Shown here: positions 59,330 through 64,000 of the stretch, piece after piece
Numbering within the stretch: position 1 is the first letter of the stretch
Layout of the letters: every line of letters begins with the position of its first letter
Assembly (NCBI RefSeq): GCF_900104335.1
Contig: NZ_FMXT01000001.1
Span: forward strand, 248,001 to 312,000
Length of the DNA stretch: 64,000 bases
Source: Pseudobutyrivibrio sp. YE44
GTDB lineage: Bacteria; Bacillota; Clostridia; Lachnospirales; Lachnospiraceae
Direction of reading: 5' to 3'
The notes under the pieces: model-generated
The model's database searches: none
What the model was told of the DNA's origin: nothing
What the model saw: the letters and a program-made list of their open reading frames with translations, nothing else
Program-made: the position numbers and the translations under genes

Positions 59330-60496
59330 TTAATATATATTCTGTATTGATTTAAGGATCACGTTTGCAATATTATCCCAGGTGTGGTGCTGTGACGCAA
59401 GGTCATAGCCTGCCTGGGCTATTTTTTTGAGTTCAGATGGATTTGATAGGGCAGAGTTCACCTGTTCGGTGACGGAATCTAGATTGTTAAGGTTGTAGAA
59501 CAGGATATTTTCATTATTATTGTACTCTTGGTTTAATAGTGTAGTAGGGTCAGTAAGGCTGACGGCGCCGTTTAGCTGGCCTGAAAAGACTCTGTCATGA
59601 CTTCCTGCTTTGAAATTTGGCATAATATTAACCGAGATTTTTGACTTCGCAAATACGGTAAAAGTCAGATTGAAGGGAATCTCTCGGTGGAGTGTTGCGT
59701 GTTTTAAATCAAGTTCTTCCCATAATCCACCAAATAGATGGAAATTGTAATCACACTTATCTAAAGCCTCTACAAGCTTCTTTCTGTTGAGACATCGTAT
59801 ATATGTATCAGCAAGGTAAAAGGTCTGGGTGTGAAGTGGTTTATCCAAGTTTATATAATCAAAAAATTCGTCATTGGCCAATTCATCAACAGCATCTTCT
59901 ATTGAAAGAGTGCTATCTGCTTTCATCATATCAATAAGATTAAAAACACACTCTATAACTGGATCTGGCATTTTCCTGATGGCGGTTTCAATCCTAACAG
60001 GATCTGTATATGTTCCAGAGAAGAGAATATCGTAAGGTCGATTCTCCCAGTTGTTCCAATCGATAGCATCAGTGCCAAAAGCCAGCTCCCCTGTCATAGG
60101 TGTCACAGTAACTGATTTAATATGAGGATAGTATTTTTTTATATATTCTTTGTGTCTTTGATCCAAACAGACTACATGAAAGTTTTGAATTTTGTTTTTT
60201 AGTGTGTCGTGGTGATAAAGAGGATGGTCTAGTATAACGTCAAAAAATGGTCCATCAACATGGTCTAGAAAATAAGAGTCATCGTCCATTAGAGCGCGAG
60301 GCAAGTCTGAGTTGAAATCTATCATGGCGTCAAAATGCTGCCCAACATATTGTTCCAAATCATCTAGTTGGTTCTCATCGACTTTAAAGTATTCAACTTC
60401 ATGCCCGAGTTTGGAAAGGGCATTTCCTAAGGAATCCCCAAAGTAAAGATAAGAATTGTAGCAAACTGTTCGCATTTCAAAAATCAGAAATTTCAT
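59330..60496 (-). CDS. CgeB-like glycosyltransferase
   Basis: 388 residues from the ATG at 60496 (an in-frame ATG at 60511 is possible). It begins MKFLIFEMRTVCYNSYLYFGDSLGNAL, a GT-B N-terminal fold. The C-terminal domain has NIMPNFKAGSHDRVFSGQLNGAVSLTD (~290-316), matching the E/D-R-x-F-x-x-x-x-x-G region of the CgeB/glycosyltransferase group 1 families, and ends QAGYDLASQHHTWDNIANVIL. It probably adds a sugar to a surface polymer or protein. Donor and acceptor unknown. Single gene. Confidence 0.7.
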   Translation of the reverse strand: MKFLIFEMRTVCYNSYLYFGDSLGNALSKLGHEVEYFKVDENQLDDLEQYVGQHFDAMIDFNSDLPRALMDDDSYFLDHVDGPFFDVILDHPLYHHDTLKNKIQNFHVVCLDQRHKEYIKKYYPHIKSVTVTPMTGELAFGTDAIDWNNWENRPYDILFSGTYTDPVRIETAIRKMPDPVIECVFNLIDMMKADSTLSIEDAVDELANDEFFDYINLDKPLHTQTFYLADTYIRCLNRKKLVEALDKCDYNFHLFGGLWEELDLKHATLHREIPFNLTFTVFAKSKISVNIMPNFKAGSHDRVFSGQLNGAVSLTDPTTLLNQEYNNNENILFYNLNNLDSVTEQVNSALSNPSELKKIAQAGYDLASQHHTWDNIANVILKSIQNIY

Positions 60497-60641
60497 ACCC
60501 CATAACCCCATTATATTTTATAAATTTTGGTGCTGCGCTTTGTTCCGAATGCAAGAAATCTAAATATATTGTTCACAATTATTTTACCACACTTGATATT
60601 GCACTATGGTATAATTTTTTACATAAGAACAGGGGGAGCCT

Positions 60642-61298
60642 ATGATAAAAGCGGCAGCATATAACTGTGAACCATTACAAAATCCATTCGTATTTGACGA
60701 AGTATACGATTTAATCAGTCCTCAGAGGAGGGCTCATGTTGACGAGGCCAAGACTTTAAAGGGTAAATGTGAGAGACTTGGCGCCGCCCATCTTTTAGAA
60801 AAGCTTTTGTGGGAAAACCACATCCAAAGGCCCTATGTTTATTCAAGCACATCCCAGGGCAAACCAATTTTTATACAACCGAAGAATGTGGATTTCAGCA
60901 TTAGCCATTCCAATTTTTTTGCGGTGGCAGCTATTTCTGACAAGCCTGTTGGTATTGATGTGGAACGTATTCGTCCTTATGATGTGGATCTTGTAAAGCG
61001 ATTTTTTACAAAATACGATTTGGAGTATCTGGAATCCTTCAAAAAAAGTGAAGTGGACAAGAAGTTCACTGAGGTCTGGACCTTTAAAGAGGCCACCTGC
61101 AAGATGATGGATAGACCGCTAATGCAGGTACTGCAGTGGATTGATTATAGTGAATATTGTGACTGTGAAAAGGGCAATACTGAATGGACTAAGCAGGGCT
61201 TTGAGTTCAGAGATTTTTATATCACCCTTTGCTATGAGGATAGAAGACAGCCAATTCAGATGGGGTTGTATAATCCGTATGATGGGAAATATTATTAA
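60642..61298 (+). CDS. 4'-phosphopantetheinyl transferase (Sfp type)
   Basis: 218 residues. The Sfp motifs are seen: KPIFIQPKNVDFSISHS (~74-90), KPVGIDVERIRPYD (~101-114) and FTEVWTFKEATCKMMDR (~143-159), whose D-x-E and W-x-x-K-E-A bind Mg and CoA. It transfers phosphopantetheine from CoA to carrier proteins. A GGGGGAG site precedes the start. No carrier-protein genes are in the window. Confidence 0.9.
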   Translation: MIKAAAYNCEPLQNPFVFDEVYDLISPQRRAHVDEAKTLKGKCERLGAAHLLEKLLWENHIQRPYVYSSTSQGKPIFIQPKNVDFSISHSNFFAVAAISDKPVGIDVERIRPYDVDLVKRFFTKYDLEYLESFKKSEVDKKFTEVWTFKEATCKMMDRPLMQVLQWIDYSEYCDCEKGNTEWTKQGFEFRDFYITLCYEDRRQPIQMGLYNPYDGKYY

Positions 61299-61355
61299 TG
61301 GCAGTTTTTCCTTGTTTTTTTAATATAAATTAAATCAGAATTTTTCAAATTCTAG

Positions 61356-61383
61356 TTGACATATAGATGGTTTGTGATAGAAT
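61356..61383 (+). promoter_or_regulatory. Promoter of the ilvN gene
   Basis: -35 TTGACA (61356) and -10 TAGAAT (61378) with 16-bp spacing. A leader of about 55 nt follows with a small hairpin (ACTTCAC / GTGAAGT). Confidence 0.7.
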
Positions 61384-61446
61384 TTAGGATAGTTTTATAC
61401 TTCACAGTGCTAAAGCGATAGTGAAGTAGGAAAGAGGAGAAATATT

Positions 61447-61947
61447 ATGGAGTCTACAAAGGTTCTTTCTATTTTAGTAGAAAATACACCTGGTCTAGCT
61501 AGCCGCATCACTGGCTTATTCACCCGTAGAGGTTACAACATTGATAGTTTTTCATCTGGAGTTACAGCAGATCCTAGATACACTAGGGTTACTATCGTCA
61601 CACATGGCGATGAGAATGTGCTCGAGCAGATTGAAAAGCAGGTTTCAAAGCTTACTGATGTTGTTGATTTGAAGGTGCTAGAGCACGGTACATCTATTAA
61701 GCGAGAACTTATGTTAGTTAAAATTTCTGCTAGAAACACAGATCGTCAGGATGTCCTTACAATCGTAGAGATTTTCCACGGCAAGGTTGTTGATGTTACA
61801 CATGATTCAATGATTCTTGAGGTTACTGGAAATCAAGACAAGCTGGAAGCATTCCTTGATATGCTTGCAGATTACGATATCCTTGAGCTGGCAAGAACTG
61901 GTGTAACTGGTTTGACAAGAGGCTCAGACGATGTAGTTATTTTGTAA
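61447..61947 (+). CDS. ilvN: Acetolactate synthase small (regulatory) subunit
   Basis: 166 residues, usual length. The N-terminal ACT domain begins VLSILVENTPGLASRITGLFTRRGYNIDSFSSG, the effector-binding fold that mediates valine feedback. The C-terminal domain contains ILEVTGNQDKLEAFLDML. It regulates the large subunit, which is not in the window. The ilvC gene follows after a repeat of ~105 nt, so the two may be co-transcribed across it. Confidence 0.95.
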   Translation: MESTKVLSILVENTPGLASRITGLFTRRGYNIDSFSSGVTADPRYTRVTIVTHGDENVLEQIEKQVSKLTDVVDLKVLEHGTSIKRELMLVKISARNTDRQDVLTIVEIFHGKVVDVTHDSMILEVTGNQDKLEAFLDMLADYDILELARTGVTGLTRGSDDVVIL

Positions 61948-61951
61948 TTAT

Positions 61952-62056
61952 GACACCTCATCAGTCAGCTAAAGCTGACAGCTTCTTCTTCACTGCCGTT
62001 TCGGTCGGTGCTAAACAGATGCCACTGGCATCTAGCACCCTCAAGGGGAAGCCTTG
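61952..62056. repeat. Dispersed palindromic repeat, long copy, inside the ilv locus
   Basis: Starts GACACCTCATC as at 56821 and ends CCCTCAAGGGGAAGC. Inside are GTCAGCT / AGCTGAC and GGTGCTA ... TAGCACC arms. It begins 5 nt after the ilvN stop and would form a hairpin in the ilvN-ilvC mRNA. Confidence 0.65.
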
Positions 62057-62086
62057 GGGATGTTTGTAAGTTATATTAAAAAGTAG

Positions 62087-63127
<1,041 letters not shown>

Positions 63128-63137
63128 TAACTAATAA

Positions 63138-63239
63138 ACCACCTGTTACGCTAACAAGCCTTAGATATTACTCCGTTCAGCTGAAGAAAGCTTCACTCGA
63201 GTAACACTAAGAGCTTGATTAGCTACAGGTGGTTTTTTA
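63138..63239 (+). terminator. Branched 3' structure, copy B (terminator)
   Basis: The outer stem ACCACCTGT / ACAGGTGGT leads into six T. Inside are GCT / AGC with AAGC / GCTT, CTTAG / CTAAG and ATTACTC / GAGTAA(C). The stem positions that differ from copy A change on both sides and keep pairing. Confidence 0.8.
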
Positions 63240-63288
63240 TGCTTTTTAGCAGATTAGGTAAGAGTTACTTCTGTTGAAATATTGTACG

Positions 63289-64000
63289 CTACGCTTCTCT
63301 GAAGTTCTTGTTCCTGAAGAACTTATATAGATGCGATGATATTTTTATTTCGGTATAAATGTCGGCGTATTCACGAGGGCTATATTCAGACACAAAGTTT
63401 GTTGGAAACTTCTTGGTCATGCCTCTGGATTTGCAAAGATCTACCGCCTTGTTGTAGGCGATGGCTGCCTTTGCCTCGCTGGAATATCTTCCAACAATAA
63501 AATCGCCGTTGAGATGAATCTTTGCCACATATTTTACCTTGCCACGCTTTTCTTCTTTAGAAACCCCGTGGTATTTGTTTACCAGGATAATATTTGAATA
63601 TCGGAAATCCGTATTATCCCCGTTGGCGAATTTGTAATCTCTATCTTTGACGCTGTAAGGCTTGATACCATAGCGTGCAAGAATGTTATATTGCATGCCG
63701 TAGTCGCTTACAAACATATGCCCACCACGGTTTTGAATCTTGTGGCTTGAGTAATAGAACAAATCATCATTATCGAACTTCAAAACAATGGAAGGGTCTA
63801 TGTAGTAAACAAAGTAGTTTTTTAAAAGATAAATCGGATTTTTGATGTAAATTCGATTATCTCTAAAGTTTATTAATGTAACCACCTTTTCAAATGGAAG
63901 GTGGGATATATTGTTTTGATAAGAGAGAAGAGTAATCTCCTTTGAACTAAGGATATCCCAGGCCTCTTTGTAGGCTAGGTTGCATTCTTCCTCAGAATCA
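63289..64000 (-). CDS. AP2-domain/HNH-like protein, 5' part beyond the window
   Basis: The frame is open on the minus strand to the window edge; the first start codon inside (63885) is not the real start, since in-frame coding (ECNLAYKEAWDIL...) continues upstream. The visible ~237 residues hold a degenerate HNH-like part (FANGDNTDFRYSNIILVNKY, ~130-150) followed by an AP2-type DNA-binding fold: VKYVAKIHLNGDFIVGRYSSEAKAAIAYNKAVD. This resembles the HNH-AP2 homing-endonuclease group. No host intron or target was identified. Confidence 0.6.
   Translation of the reverse strand, partial: DSEEECNLAYKEAWDILSSKEITLLSYQNNISHLPFEKVVTLINFRDNRIYIKNPIYLLKNYFVYYIDPSIVLKFDNDDLFYYSSHKIQNRGGHMFVSDYGMQYNILARYGIKPYSVKDRDYKFANGDNTDFRYSNIILVNKYHGVSKEEKRGKVKYVAKIHLNGDFIVGRYSSEAKAAIAYNKAVDLCKSRGMTKKFPTNFVSEYSPREYADIYTEIKISSHLYKFFRNKNFREA

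Noticed and set aside
61384-61446. T-box leader for the ilv genes
   Set aside because: The leader is only about 55 nt and lacks the TGGNACCGCG-type T-box sequence and specifier stem.

Overview
The window is AT-rich, low-GC Firmicutes DNA, most likely from a Lachnospiraceae bacterium of the Butyrivibrio/Pseudobutyrivibrio type. This rests on strong AGGAGG-type ribosome sites, an intracellular-type GH9 glucanase, an iron-dependent alcohol dehydrogenase, the GGGtGRT/NifU-like pair and the ilvN-ilvC order. The genus is inference. No rRNA, tRNA or CRISPR array was recognised.

Layout. (1) 1-11477: a one-strand defence-type operon. It holds the end of an SF1 helicase, a DrmA-like helicase, a DrmB-like DUF1998 protein, a NERD-nuclease/helicase and an unrecognised 1375-aa protein. 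(2) 11.5-21.0 kb: the accessory end of an integrated element. It has a protein with an EF-hand, an acidic tract and Ltp-type repeats, several very small zinc-ribbon and acidic proteins, a lipoprotein, HTH and sigma-like regulators, an exact 11-bp-period repeat array, a strongly structured probable RNA, MazF, excisionase and tyrosine integrase. (3) 21.1-28.9 kb: a membrane/protease cassette (two CPBP proteases, PrsW, an S41 peptidase lipoprotein, a DUF6765-like protein). It is closed by a second, catalytically deleted integrase copy carrying the same flanking repeats as the first, so two related elements appear to sit in tandem.

(4) 29-34 kb: alcohol dehydrogenase, a lipoprotein, an Rpn-type nuclease and small genes. 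(5) 34.2-43 kb: a second defence-type island. It has a DUF2075 nuclease-helicase with two MazG-like pyrophosphatases and an HNH nuclease in one tight operon; an RNase III with two dsRNA-binding domains beside a zinc-ribbon/VSR-like nuclease; and an AbiTii protein with a partner. (6) 43-46.7 kb: a small EF-hand protein related to the one at 12.3 kb, a probable type I toxin-antitoxin locus, and remnants of Rpn and RhuM genes. (7) 46.8-64 kb: mostly core genome. It contains the GH9 enzyme, a DUF234-type ATPase, a topoisomerase III with six zinc ribbons, a left-handed beta-helix transferase, the NifU-like/GGGtGRT pair, a DRE-TIM aldolase-like protein, a glycosyltransferase, a phosphopantetheinyl transferase, ilvN, ilvC and an AP2/HNH-like gene cut by the window edge.

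Two regulatory signals recur at separate loci. One is a promoter-like box (ACGAT, 2-4 nt, AGTCAC, then 9-10 nt to a TATTAT-like -10) ahead of up to five small or envelope-protein genes. The other is a branched 3' RNA structure with compensating base changes after the GGGtGRT and ilvC genes. All functional statements come from reading motifs and context; no database search was run.
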